Source: Flavobacterium sp. CF136 (GTDB lineage Bacteria > Bacteroidota > Bacteroidia > Flavobacteriales > Flavobacteriaceae). From it: a stretch of 64,000 bases of DNA. The position numbers and the translations under genes are program-made. The stretch spans positions 206,620-270,619 of the forward strand of contig NZ_AKJZ01000010.1 in assembly GCF_000282055.1 (NCBI RefSeq), given 5' to 3'. This document shows positions 16,721 to 24,791 of the stretch, one piece after another. The notes beneath the pieces are model-generated. The model saw only the letters and a list, made by a program, of their open reading frames with translations, searched no databases and was not told where the DNA came from. The number at the start of each line of letters is the position of its first letter. The stretch's first letter is position 1.

Positions 16721-18016
16721 TTGGACCCGGAGCCCAGTTTATTTTTCTTAACAATATTAGACACCAATTTAATTATTGGTTTTGTCGCAATATTTATTTT
16801 ACTCTTTCTATCGGCAATTGTCTCAGGAGCAGAAGTAGCATTTTTTTCCTTATCCGTAAAAGATATTGAAGATGCATTACAGGAAAATAGTTCCAAAGGG
16901 AAAATAATCTCGGAACTTTTAGATAAACCTAAAAAGCTTTTGGCTACATTATTGGTAGCTAATAATTTTATCAATATAGGTGTAGTTATTTTATTCTCTT
17001 TTCTAAGCAGAAACATTTTTACTAACATTGACTCCCCGTTGCTTAAGTTTATTTTAGAAGTTATTACAGTTACTTTCCTGATTTTGTTTTTTGGAGAAGT
17101 TTTGCCTAAAGTATATGCCAGCCGTAATAATATAAAATTTGCAAAAAGGGTTGTGTATCCAATTGCTTTTTTAGACAAATTACTTTCTCCTGTAAGCTTG
17201 CCAATGCGTGCTGTTACTTTATATTTGCATAATAAATTAGGTAAACAAAAAACCAGTTTTTCGGTAGATCAGTTATCACAAGCATTAGAACTTACGGATT
17301 CTGAAGGAACATCAAGTGAGGAACAAAAAATATTGGAAGGAATTGTTTCTTTCGGAAATACAGATACTAAACAGGTAATGAGCCCAAGAATTGATATTTT
17401 TGCATTGGAAATATCTGAATCTTTTGAGGCTATTTATCCAAAAATAATCGAAAAAGGTTTTTCAAGAATTCCGGTTTACAGGGACAATATCGATCAGATA
17501 GAAGGCGTTTTGTTTGTTAAGGATTTACTGCCTCATATTGACAAAGTCGAATTTGACTGGACAACTTTAATCAGGGAAGCTTTTTTTGTTCCTGAGAATA
17601 AAAAATTAGACAATTTGCTCAAAGATTTTCAGAATTTAAAAAGTCATTTAGCGATTGTGGTTGATGAATACGGAGGAACATCAGGTTTGGTTTCCTTAGA
17701 AGATGTAATAGAAGAAATCGTTGGCGATATTAGTGATGAGTTTGATGATGAATATTTAAATTTCTCTCAAATTGATGATAAAAATTATCTTTTTGAAGGG
17801 AAAATAAACATGAAAGACTTTTACAGGATTATTGATGTCAATGAAGATATTTTTGAATCGCACAAAGGGGAAGCCGAAACATTAGCAGGTTTTATTTTAG
17901 AAATTCTTGGAAATTTCCCTAAAAAAGACCAGAAAATAGTTTTTGAAAATTGTGTTTTTACCATTGAAACAGTTGATAAAAAACGTGTGAAACAAATAAA
18001 AGTAACAATAGAATAA
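16721..18016 (+). CDS. gldE: Gliding motility-associated protein GldE (CNNM/CorC-like)
   Basis: Membrane protein of the DUF21-CBS-CorC/HlyC transporter-associated family, linked genetically with GldD and needed for or supporting gliding and type IX secretion in flavobacteria. The 431-residue product has a DUF21 membrane domain (about 10-180, several hydrophobic helices), a CBS pair (about 205-330, with SRIPVYRDNIDQIEGVLFVK and HLAIVVDEYGGTSGLVSLED), and a C-terminal CorC_HlyC domain. Translation starts at TTG (16721), the only suitable start before the first helix. It abuts gldD with a two-base gap. Identity as GldE rather than a generic CNNM exporter rests on this context. Confidence 0.92.
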   Translation: MDPEPSLFFLTILDTNLIIGFVAIFILLFLSAIVSGAEVAFFSLSVKDIEDALQENSSKGKIISELLDKPKKLLATLLVANNFINIGVVILFSFLSRNIFTNIDSPLLKFILEVITVTFLILFFGEVLPKVYASRNNIKFAKRVVYPIAFLDKLLSPVSLPMRAVTLYLHNKLGKQKTSFSVDQLSQALELTDSEGTSSEEQKILEGIVSFGNTDTKQVMSPRIDIFALEISESFEAIYPKIIEKGFSRIPVYRDNIDQIEGVLFVKDLLPHIDKVEFDWTTLIREAFFVPENKKLDNLLKDFQNLKSHLAIVVDEYGGTSGLVSLEDVIEEIVGDISDEFDDEYLNFSQIDDKNYLFEGKINMKDFYRIIDVNEDIFESHKGEAETLAGFILEILGNFPKKDQKIVFENCVFTIETVDKKRVKQIKVTIE

Positions 18017-18018
18017 CA

Positions 18019-18579
18019 ATGTTAAAAAGAATAATTCCGATAGTAACCATATTACTGACATTAACTGTTTTGAGCTGTAAAGATGATGTCGTGCCTAAGC
18101 CGGAAAGTTTTTTGCGATTGGATTATCCTGAAGCAAAATATGTAAACTTTCAAAATACCTGCCCTTTTTCTTTTGAAATGAATGAGGCAGCGGTAATTAA
18201 AGGCGAGAAAGATTGTGGATTTGCAATTACGTATCCAAAAATGAAAGCCACCATTTATCTGACTTATAAACCAGTAAATAATAATATCGAAAAGTTATTA
18301 AAAGATGCCCAGAAATTAACTTATGAGCACGTTATAAAAGCTGATGATATATTAGAGCAGCCCTATTTGAACCCGCAAAAAAAGGTTTATGGAATGTTTT
18401 ATCAGGTTGATGGGAATGCGGCCACCAACTCACAGTTTTATGTGACCGATAGTACAAAACATTTTATAACAGGATCTGTTTATTTTTATGCAAAACCAAA
18501 CTTCGATTCAATTATGCCGGCGGCCAGTTATATCAAAAATGATATGCAGCGGCTTATGGAAACATTGAAGTGGAAATAA
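18019..18579 (+). CDS. gldD: Gliding motility lipoprotein GldD
   Basis: Lipoprotein required for gliding in Flavobacterium johnsoniae and associated with type IX secretion. The 186-residue product has a signal peptide and a lipobox ending TVLSC, then KPESFLRLDYPEAKYVNFQ, which is characteristic of GldD. No enzymatic motif is present. Translation is probably coupled to gldE, two bases upstream. The unit ends at a strong bidirectional terminator shared with the convergent heavy-metal-domain gene. Confidence 0.92.
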   Translation: MLKRIIPIVTILLTLTVLSCKDDVVPKPESFLRLDYPEAKYVNFQNTCPFSFEMNEAAVIKGEKDCGFAITYPKMKATIYLTYKPVNNNIEKLLKDAQKLTYEHVIKADDILEQPYLNPQKKVYGMFYQVDGNAATNSQFYVTDSTKHFITGSVYFYAKPNFDSIMPAASYIKNDMQRLMETLKWK

Positions 18580-18585
18580 AAGACA

Positions 18586-18616
18586 TAAAAAAAGCGTTCA
18601 ATTGAACGCTTTTTTT
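18586..18616. terminator. Bidirectional terminator between gldD and the HMA lipoprotein
   Basis: Perfect palindrome AGCGTTCAATTGAACGCT (18593-18610) flanked by A7 and T7 runs, between convergent genes. Confidence 0.9.
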
Positions 18617-18633
18617 ATGTAAAATAGTTTCGA

Positions 18634-19011
18634 TTATGATTTCATATTCGAAACTTTATATGTTTTTCCGTCTCCGGTTTCCTGAACAGTTTTAGTTAAA
18701 TTTTCAGGATTTTGAATCGTTTTGTCAAATGTGACAGTAGCTGTTTTTTTATCAAAATCAACTGTAGCTTTTTCTACTCCGTCAAGATCTGATAATTCCT
18801 GTTCGATGGTTTTTGCACATCCAACTGCACATGTCATTCCTTCGATAGTGAAACTTGCTGTTTGTACATTTTCAGGAGCTATTGCAACATGTTCTTTAGG
18901 TACTTTTATTTCAGATGTTGCTGCAGTTAAAGTTTCAGTTTCAGTTTTTTTGCACCCCGTTAATACTAAACCTGCTATCGCTAAAGATGTAATGATTTTT
19001 GTAAATTTCAT
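18634..19011 (-). CDS. Heavy-metal-associated (HMA) domain lipoprotein
   Basis: A 125-residue exported lipoprotein: signal peptide with lipobox LVLTGC near residue 20, then an HMA fold with TIEGMTCAVGCAKTIEQELS, in which the metal site is C-x3-C (CAVGC) rather than the standard CxxC. The domain ends with VDFDKKTATVTFD, the usual last strand. It may bind copper or another soft metal in the periplasm. Nothing next to it is a metal ATPase, so it may be a stand-alone chaperone or buffer. It faces gldD across a shared terminator. Confidence 0.85.
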   Translation of the reverse strand: MKFTKIITSLAIAGLVLTGCKKTETETLTAATSEIKVPKEHVAIAPENVQTASFTIEGMTCAVGCAKTIEQELSDLDGVEKATVDFDKKTATVTFDKTIQNPENLTKTVQETGDGKTYKVSNMKS

Positions 19012-19114
19012 TATAAATATATTTTAAGTTTGTTATTGAATTTCCTTGCAAAATTAATAAAAAACAGAAGGTCAATTCATAAAAATAGTACAATTTTGTA
19101 ACAAAATACGATTT

Positions 19115-19981
19115 ATGGATGCTAAACAATTAAAGTGGTTTTATTTATTCTTGCTTTCGCTAATTTGGGGAAGTTCTTTTATTTTAATTAAAAGAGGCTT
19201 AGTTGGTTTAACAGCTATTCAGGTAGGCTCATTCCGAATTATTTTTGCAGCTTTATTTTTGCTTATTGTTGGGTTTTCAAGTCTGAAGAAAATCTCAGGA
19301 CGTCAATGGAAATTTATTGCTTTAACTTCTGTTTTCGGAACCTTTATTCCTGCTTTCTTTTTTGCAATTGCCGAAACTCAGGTTGATAGTTCTATTGTGG
19401 CTATTTTAAATTCGCTTACACCTTTAAATACATTAGTTTTAGGAATAATTGCTTTTGGGATCCAGTTTCAAAAACGTCAGGTTTTAGGTGTTTTTATTGG
19501 ATTAATTGGTTGCTTATTGCTGGTTTTAAATGGCGCTTCAAATCATTCCGGGCAAAATTATTATTACTTGATTTTAGTAGTGATTGCAACTCTTTGTTAT
19601 GCCATTAATGTAAATCTGATCAAAAAATATTTATCCGATTTAAATTCATTAAGTATTACGACAGGAAATTTTGCTGTTTTACTTTTGCCGGCTTTGATTA
19701 TTTTAAGTACAACTGATTTTACACAAAAAATAAATCTGGAAGAAACACAGCATTCTATTATGTTTGTAATGATTTTAGGTGTTCTGGGAACCGGAATTGC
19801 AAATGTTCTGTTTTTTAAACTAATACAGATGTCTTCGCCAGTGTTTGCAACATCGGTAACATATTTAATTCCAATAGTAGCATTTTTCTGGGGATTATTA
19901 GATAATGAAATGCTGACACCAATTCAGTTTTTTGGAGCATTTGTTATCTTGATTGGAGTTTATTTATCTGCTAAGAAATAG
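19115..19981 (+). CDS. EamA/DMT-family transporter
   Basis: Drug/metabolite-superfamily permease of 288 residues with about ten hydrophobic helices in two EamA repeats. The first repeat opens KWFYLFLLSLIWGSSFILIKRG, shown here as KWFYLFLLSLIWGSSF plus ILIKRG, and the second contains YYLILVVIATLCYAINVNLI. Members export amino acids, metabolites or drugs; the substrate cannot be told from sequence. It is a single-gene unit followed by a palindromic repeat. The start ATG is at 19115 and the product begins MDAKQLKW. Confidence 0.9.
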   Translation: MDAKQLKWFYLFLLSLIWGSSFILIKRGLVGLTAIQVGSFRIIFAALFLLIVGFSSLKKISGRQWKFIALTSVFGTFIPAFFFAIAETQVDSSIVAILNSLTPLNTLVLGIIAFGIQFQKRQVLGVFIGLIGCLLLVLNGASNHSGQNYYYLILVVIATLCYAINVNLIKKYLSDLNSLSITTGNFAVLLLPALIILSTTDFTQKINLEETQHSIMFVMILGVLGTGIANVLFFKLIQMSSPVFATSVTYLIPIVAFFWGLLDNEMLTPIQFFGAFVILIGVYLSAKK

Positions 19982-19993
19982 TTTTTTGTGAGA

Positions 19994-20055
19994 TGTCACC
20001 CTGAGCGAAGTCGAAGGGCTTTCTGTGCTGGGTTTCGACTTCGCTCAACCGAACA
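19994..20055. repeat. Intergenic palindromic repeat, GTCGAAG family, copy 2
   Basis: Arms TGTCACCCTGAGCGAAGTCG.. and its imperfect complement, separated by about 16 bases. Related to 11738-11803 and 61200-61262. It lies just after the EamA stop codon. Confidence 0.75.
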
Positions 20056-20107
20056 AAAATAATACGTAAAAAGCTTTGATAAAGGTAAAAGCTTCATTAA
20101 AACAAGA

Positions 20108-20131
20108 AAGGCTGTCAATTATGACAGCCTT
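20108..20131 (-). terminator. Terminator of the M16 protease pair
   Basis: AAGGCTGTCA-ATTA-TGACAGCCTT hairpin, 33 bases beyond the stop of the downstream M16 gene on the minus strand. Confidence 0.75.
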
Positions 20132-20163
20132 CTTAAAAATAATCTTAGAATATCAGAACCTTT

Positions 20164-22212
20164 TTAAAGAAAATCCGCTTCAGAAACTCCTTCGTTAATT
20201 TTGATGTCTGACATTTTGATGTCTAATTCAAAACCTACATTCTGAACAATATTAAAAGGAACTTTTACGCCTTTTACTTCTTTATAATCATTAAAGTAAG
20301 TTGTCAGTGTTGTTGATTGTCCGCTTTGTTCTTTTACTTTTAATTTGGCAACTTTTAAACCTGATTTTACATCATAATAGTAAACGGTTTTACCGTCTTT
20401 TATCAAATAGGCATCATTGCCATTTATAGATTCTATTCCTTCTACTTTCAGATCTGATCTCTTGCTCAGTCTTAATTCCTCAAAAGGAGTTGCGCTTGCC
20501 TTCATTTCGGCTAAATCATCACCTTTCAGATCTTTACGTTGTCCCTGTTGTTCAATATAGGCACCTTTATCATTGACTACTTGTTTCATTAAAGCCATAC
20601 TTCCCATGGAAAGTGAAACCATCATTTTTCCTTTTGAATCTAATTTTGAAGTAAAACTTAGAGAAGTTGGAGCTTGCGGAATTGTTGTAGTACCATTCAT
20701 GACAAGCGTTTTTACGGCAGAAACTGCTTTTTCTCCGCCAATTGCTTTAATATAATTGTCAAAAACAGTTTTGGCTGTAATTCCCGCAGGTGCTTCTTTT
20801 TTCGAACTCGGTTTTTCAGTAGGATTTCCGTATTTATCAAAATAGAAAATAGGAATTTTAAGTTTTTCTAAACCGGCAATTACTTCAGAGCCTTTTCCGG
20901 CAATTACAATTCGTAAATTATCAATTAGGAAATATTTGTTTGCTACGCGATAAATATCGTCAGCAGAAACATTATTTATGGTTTGAATGTATTTTTCATA
21001 GAAATCAGCCGGAAGTTTTTCTGTTTCAATATTCAATGCGTAGCGGGCAACAGTTTGAGGTTTTTCAACCTGCATTACAAATCTTCCGATATAACCGGCT
21101 TTTACATTTTTTAATACATCTTCAGAAACTTTTTCAGTTCGGATTCTTTTGATTTCTTTTACAAATTCAACAACAGCGCTATCAGTAACACTATTTCGAA
21201 CTGCAGACGAAGCCTTGAATTTGGTTACGTATTTTCCGCTTCCAATATTAGAACTTGCTCCGTAAGTCCAGGCGTGCTGCTCTCTTAAATTCATATTCAG
21301 GTAACTATTGAAATCTCCTCCTAAAATTTGATTTGCGATTACTGCAGGGAAAAAATCAGGATCGCTCATTTTTAAATTAACAGTATTTACCAATGAAATT
21401 TCAGATTGAACCGCATTTGGGACATCAACAAAATCAATTTGAAGTTTAGAGACATTTTCCGGATTTGGATACGTATTTTTTGGGGCAGCTTGTTTTTTCC
21501 ATGCGCCAAAAAGTTTTTCTACAGCCTTCTTTGTGTCTTTAAATTTTATATCTCCGATTATAACTAAATAAGCATTTTCAGGTACAAAGTAAGTACTGTA
21601 ATTGGTTTGAACATCTTCTAATGTAACATTTTTTAATGTTTCTTCAGAGATGTATTCTCCCGAAGGATGGTTTCTTCCAAAAGCTAAAACATCCACTACA
21701 CGGCCGGCAATTGCAGGGACACTCTTTTCATCAGCTTTAAGACCTTCAAGTAATTTTGCTTTTTCTTTGTCAAATTCTGATTGTGTGAAATTTGGCTGTA
21801 AAGCACCTTCGGCCAAAAGTTCTAAAACACGTCCTGAATATTTTGACAGAGAACTTGCTGATGCACCTTGTGATGAAAAGTTAATATTTGCTCCGTAAAA
21901 ATCAATTTCTTCGTTAAAAGCTTCTTTGGTTGTTTTTTTAGAACCGTTTCCGATTAAACTACTGGTTAATTCGTCAACACCTTTTTTATTGCCTTCCGTA
22001 AAAGGAGCGTTGTCTAAAGTAAGATTGAAACTTACTCTTGGTAATTTATGATTTTCAACTACCAAAACCTTCATGCCATTTTCCATGACAAAAGTTTGTG
22101 GTTTTTTTATGTTGACTACTGGTGAATTACCGGGTTTTGGTTGTGGACGATTTTGTGCTTGCATAATTCCGGTTAGGAATAAAAAGATTAAAAATGTATG
22201 TATATTTTTCAT
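20164..22212 (-). CDS. M16-family protein without zinc motif, fused to a C-terminal lipoprotein-sorting-like domain
   Basis: Exported 682-residue protein (signal peptide ending MQAQ). Residues about 35-455 have the M16 peptidase fold, but the place where HxxEH should be reads VDELTSSLIGNG, so this subunit cannot bind zinc and is probably the regulatory partner of the active M16 protein encoded immediately upstream. From about residue 475 a second domain begins (ITAKTVFDNYIKAIGGEKAV), resembling the outer-membrane lipoprotein-sorting / DUF4292-like folds that bind lipophilic ligands. The two M16 genes are 10 bases apart and surely cotranscribed. Heterodimeric M16B proteases with one dead subunit are well known; the extra C-terminal domain is the unusual part. 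Confidence 0.88.
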   Translation of the reverse strand: MKNIHTFLIFLFLTGIMQAQNRPQPKPGNSPVVNIKKPQTFVMENGMKVLVVENHKLPRVSFNLTLDNAPFTEGNKKGVDELTSSLIGNGSKKTTKEAFNEEIDFYGANINFSSQGASASSLSKYSGRVLELLAEGALQPNFTQSEFDKEKAKLLEGLKADEKSVPAIAGRVVDVLAFGRNHPSGEYISEETLKNVTLEDVQTNYSTYFVPENAYLVIIGDIKFKDTKKAVEKLFGAWKKQAAPKNTYPNPENVSKLQIDFVDVPNAVQSEISLVNTVNLKMSDPDFFPAVIANQILGGDFNSYLNMNLREQHAWTYGASSNIGSGKYVTKFKASSAVRNSVTDSAVVEFVKEIKRIRTEKVSEDVLKNVKAGYIGRFVMQVEKPQTVARYALNIETEKLPADFYEKYIQTINNVSADDIYRVANKYFLIDNLRIVIAGKGSEVIAGLEKLKIPIFYFDKYGNPTEKPSSKKEAPAGITAKTVFDNYIKAIGGEKAVSAVKTLVMNGTTTIPQAPTSLSFTSKLDSKGKMMVSLSMGSMALMKQVVNDKGAYIEQQGQRKDLKGDDLAEMKASATPFEELRLSKRSDLKVEGIESINGNDAYLIKDGKTVYYYDVKSGLKVAKLKVKEQSGQSTTLTTYFNDYKEVKGVKVPFNIVQNVGFELDIKMSDIKINEGVSEADFL

Positions 22213-22222
22213 GATTCAGGGC

Positions 22223-23545
22223 TTAGTTTTGAGCTTTTTTTGAAGGAACGTACTCTAAAATCAGACGTTGATTAGGGTTTAGATACTTTTTGGCAACTTC
22301 TCTGATTTCTTCTCTCGTAATAGAATGATAAAGGTCAATTTCAGTATTGATCAGGTTTATATCTCCGTAAAGTAAATAATAGGAAGCTAAATTTTCAGCA
22401 ATTCCTTCAACTGTAGAATTTGCGTTTACGAAGTTGTTGTCAAATTTATTCTGCAATTTTTCATAATCTTTTTCAGAAATCAAATCTGTTTGAATTTTTA
22501 CAATTTCCTCATCCATTTCTTTTAAAATGTCAGTCATAGTGAAATTACCCATCGGCAGACCATATAAAATGTACATTCCGTAGTCTTCCTGACTAAATCC
22601 TACAGCCCCAATTTGAAGCGCCATTTTTTTATCGTCAACTATTTTTTTGTACAATTTTGAACTTTTTCCATCACTTAAATAAGAAGAGATTAAATCTAAA
22701 ACTCTCGCATCTCTTGATTTCATTGATGGAGTTCTATACGAAGCTACCACCATCGGAATTTGGATATTAGGATCTTCGTAAGTTGCTTTTATAGTTTGAG
22801 TAATAGGCTCTTCGGTAAAAGTTTGTTTTTTTATTTCTTCTCCTTTTGGAATTGGGCCAAAGTATTTCTGAATCCATTCTTTGGTTTTGGCTTTATCAAA
22901 ATCACCGGCAACAACTAAAACGGAGTTATTCGGAGTATAGAATTTTTTATTAAAAGCTTGGAATTCTTCAAGAGTTGCAGCATCCAGATCTTTCATGGAA
23001 CCAATTGTAGTCCAGCGATACGGATGGTTTTTGAACATGTTTTCTTTTACAACCGGCAAAATGTTTCCGTAAGGCTGATTGTCGTAACGCATTCTTTTTT
23101 CTTCTTTTACGACTTCATTTTGTGTATCAACTCCAATTTTATTGATAATTGGATGCATTAGTCTTTCAGATTCCATCCACAAGCCAAGTTCTAAGCTGTT
23201 AGAAGGGAAAACTTCGTAATAATAGGTTCTGTCGTCTGAGGTATTGGCGTTGTTGACACCGCCATTTGCAGTAACAATTTTCATCCATTCACCTCTTTTT
23301 ATGTTCTCAGTTCCTTCAAATAATAAATGTTCAAAGAAATGTGCGAAACCTGTCCTGTCCGGGCGTTCGTCTTTAGACCCTACGTGATACATTACAGATG
23401 TAATGACAACAGGGGCAGAAGGGTCGTTGTGCAAAATAACGTGCATGCCGTTATCTAAATTGTATTCTTCAAAAGCTACTTTTTGAGCATGAGCCACTCC
23501 GCCGAGCATTAATGCAGCACTTAACATCATTATTGAATTTTTCAT
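22223..23545 (-). CDS. M16-family zinc peptidase (active subunit)
   Basis: Exported 440-residue metalloprotease with a signal peptide ending GVAHAQ (about residue 21). The inverted zinc motif HxxEH is intact at H69-F-F-E-H73, and the downstream third ligand lies in NEVVKEEKRMRYDN. It is the first gene of a pair with the zinc-less M16 protein at 20164-22212, so the two probably form an active heterodimer that cleaves peptides in the periplasm. It is divergent from rplU. The in-frame start ATG at 23545 gives a normal signal peptide. Confidence 0.93.
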   Translation of the reverse strand: MKNSIMMLSAALMLGGVAHAQKVAFEEYNLDNGMHVILHNDPSAPVVITSVMYHVGSKDERPDRTGFAHFFEHLLFEGTENIKRGEWMKIVTANGGVNNANTSDDRTYYYEVFPSNSLELGLWMESERLMHPIINKIGVDTQNEVVKEEKRMRYDNQPYGNILPVVKENMFKNHPYRWTTIGSMKDLDAATLEEFQAFNKKFYTPNNSVLVVAGDFDKAKTKEWIQKYFGPIPKGEEIKKQTFTEEPITQTIKATYEDPNIQIPMVVASYRTPSMKSRDARVLDLISSYLSDGKSSKLYKKIVDDKKMALQIGAVGFSQEDYGMYILYGLPMGNFTMTDILKEMDEEIVKIQTDLISEKDYEKLQNKFDNNFVNANSTVEGIAENLASYYLLYGDINLINTEIDLYHSITREEIREVAKKYLNPNQRLILEYVPSKKAQN

Positions 23546-23760
23546 AAAGATTAATAATTTTTATTTACCTAATTACAGTAGGTAGCCAAGAGTTGATTAT
23601 AGTTACATCAAAAATAACTTTTTTTAATTATCAATTAAAGTTTCCTTATTTATTTTCATGATACTTTAACAATCTTTTACATCTAAATCTCTTTTTAAAA
23701 GAGTTTAAATACCTTGAAAAACAGACTTTAAACAGAAAAAAATATTTTTGAAATAAGAGA

Positions 23761-23790
23761 TTGCACAGTAAATTATTAATTGTATATTTG
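23761..23790 (+). promoter_or_regulatory. Promoter of rplU-rpmA
   Basis: TTG at 23761-23763, a 19-base spacer and TATATTTG at 23783-23790. This is the clearest full match to the Bacteroidota -33/-7 consensus in the window and lies about 30 bases before the rplU ATG. Confidence 0.75.
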
Positions 23791-23820
23791 CAACCTTAAA
23801 AATCAATAAATCAATTTGGT

Positions 23821-24258
23821 ATGTATGCAATCGTAGAGATAGCAGGGCAACAATTTAAAGTAAGCAAAGACTTAAAGGTTTATGTTAACCGTTTGACTAA
23901 CGAAGAAGGTTCAAAAGTTTCTTTTGACAAAGTTCTTTTATTAGATGATAACGGAAATGTAACTTTAGGCGCCCCAGCTATAGAAGGTGCTTCAGTAGAA
24001 GCTAAAGTGTTACAACACTTAAAAGGAGATAAAGTTATCGTTTTCAAAAAGAAAAGAAGAAAAGGATACAAAAAAAGAAATGGTCACAGACAATATCTTA
24101 CTCAAATTGTAATTGAAGGTATTACTGCAGCAGGAGGAACTAAAAAAGCAGCAGCTAAAAAAGCGGTTGTAGCAGAAGAAGCAGCTACTGAAGAAGTAGA
24201 AGCTCCAAAAGCGAAAAAAGCAGCTCCAAAAGCAAAAAAAGAAGCTACTAAAGAATAA
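23821..24258 (+). CDS. rplU: 50S ribosomal protein L21
   Basis: Large-subunit ribosomal protein bL21. Residues 1-102 cover the family (MYAIVEIAGQQFKVSKDLKV; HLKGDKVIVFKKKRRKGYKKRNGHRQ). After that a lysine/alanine/glutamate-rich tail of about 40 residues extends the protein to 145, compared with about 103 in E. coli. Such tails are common in Bacteroidota. It is followed by rpmA after 24 bases, the universal L21-L27 operon, and is driven by the promoter at 23761-23790. Confidence 0.97.
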   Translation: MYAIVEIAGQQFKVSKDLKVYVNRLTNEEGSKVSFDKVLLLDDNGNVTLGAPAIEGASVEAKVLQHLKGDKVIVFKKKRRKGYKKRNGHRQYLTQIVIEGITAAGGTKKAAAKKAVVAEEAATEEVEAPKAKKAAPKAKKEATKE

Positions 24259-24282
24259 TAACAATATTTAAACTCATACGTC

Positions 24283-24543
24283 ATGGCTCACAAGAAAGGT
24301 GTCGGTAGTTCGAAGAATGGTAGAGAATCAGAATCAAAACGTTTAGGCGTTAAGATTTTTGGAGGACAAGCTGCTATTGCTGGGAACATCATCGTTAGAC
24401 AAAGAGGTTCAAAACATAATCCAGGTGAAAACGTTTACATCAGTAAAGATCACACTCTACACGCAAGAGTAGATGGAGTTGTTAAGTTCCAAAAGAAAAG
24501 AGATAACAAATCTTATGTATCTATCCTTCCATTCGAAGCATAA
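24283..24543 (+). CDS. rpmA: 50S ribosomal protein L27
   Basis: Large-subunit ribosomal protein bL27, whose N-terminus reaches the peptidyl-transferase centre. The 86-residue product starts [20 protein letters not shown] and has the family core GNIIVRQRG and [12 protein letters not shown]. There is no N-terminal extension of the kind cleaved in Firmicutes. It is the second gene of rplU-rpmA and is followed by a strong terminator. Confidence 0.97.
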   Translation: MAHKKGVGSSKNGRESESKRLGVKIFGGQAAIAGNIIVRQRGSKHNPGENVYISKDHTLHARVDGVVKFQKKRDNKSYVSILPFEA

Positions 24544-24562
24544 TCATTAGATTACTTATTAC

Positions 24563-24592
24563 AAAACCCGTTCTGAAAAGAACGGGTTTTTT
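24563..24592 (+). terminator. Terminator of rplU-rpmA
   Basis: AAAACCCGTTCT...AGAACGGGTTTTTT hairpin with T run, 20 bases after the rpmA stop. Confidence 0.9.
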
Positions 24593-24632
24593 GTTTTTGA
24601 TAGTATTGTGATTGTTTTAAGGCATTATTTAT

Positions 24633-24723
24633 CATTTCAACTAAGGAGAAATCACATAGTTACTCATTCCTAAACTCACAACCTTTGTTGAATTTCTTGT
24701 GTGATTTCTCCTTAGTTGAAATG
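24633..24723. repeat. Large inverted repeat with perfect 24-bp arms
   Basis: Arms at 24633-24656 and 24700-24723 are exact reverse complements (outer sequence CATTTCAACTAAGGAG...), separated by 43 bases. Each arm is itself partly palindromic (ATTTC...GAAAT). It lies between the convergent rpmA and AsmA genes, beyond the rpmA terminator. A related hairpin is at 51826-51856. Confidence 0.85.
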
Positions 24724-24756
24724 ACAATATTGTCGAGAATTGGGATTTCTTATAAA

Positions 24757-24785
24757 GAAAAACCTGCTCGTAATGAACAGGTTTC
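24757..24785 (-). terminator. Terminator of the AsmA-like gene
   Basis: AAACCTG...CAGGTTT hairpin (about 24760-24784) with a minus-strand T-rich tail, just after the stop at 24792. Confidence 0.7.
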
Positions 24786-24791
24786 TATAAT

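Noticed and set aside
24019..24284. Frames antisense to the rplU tail
   Set aside because: They are Phe/Cys/Ser-rich shadows of the lysine/alanine-rich tail of L21.
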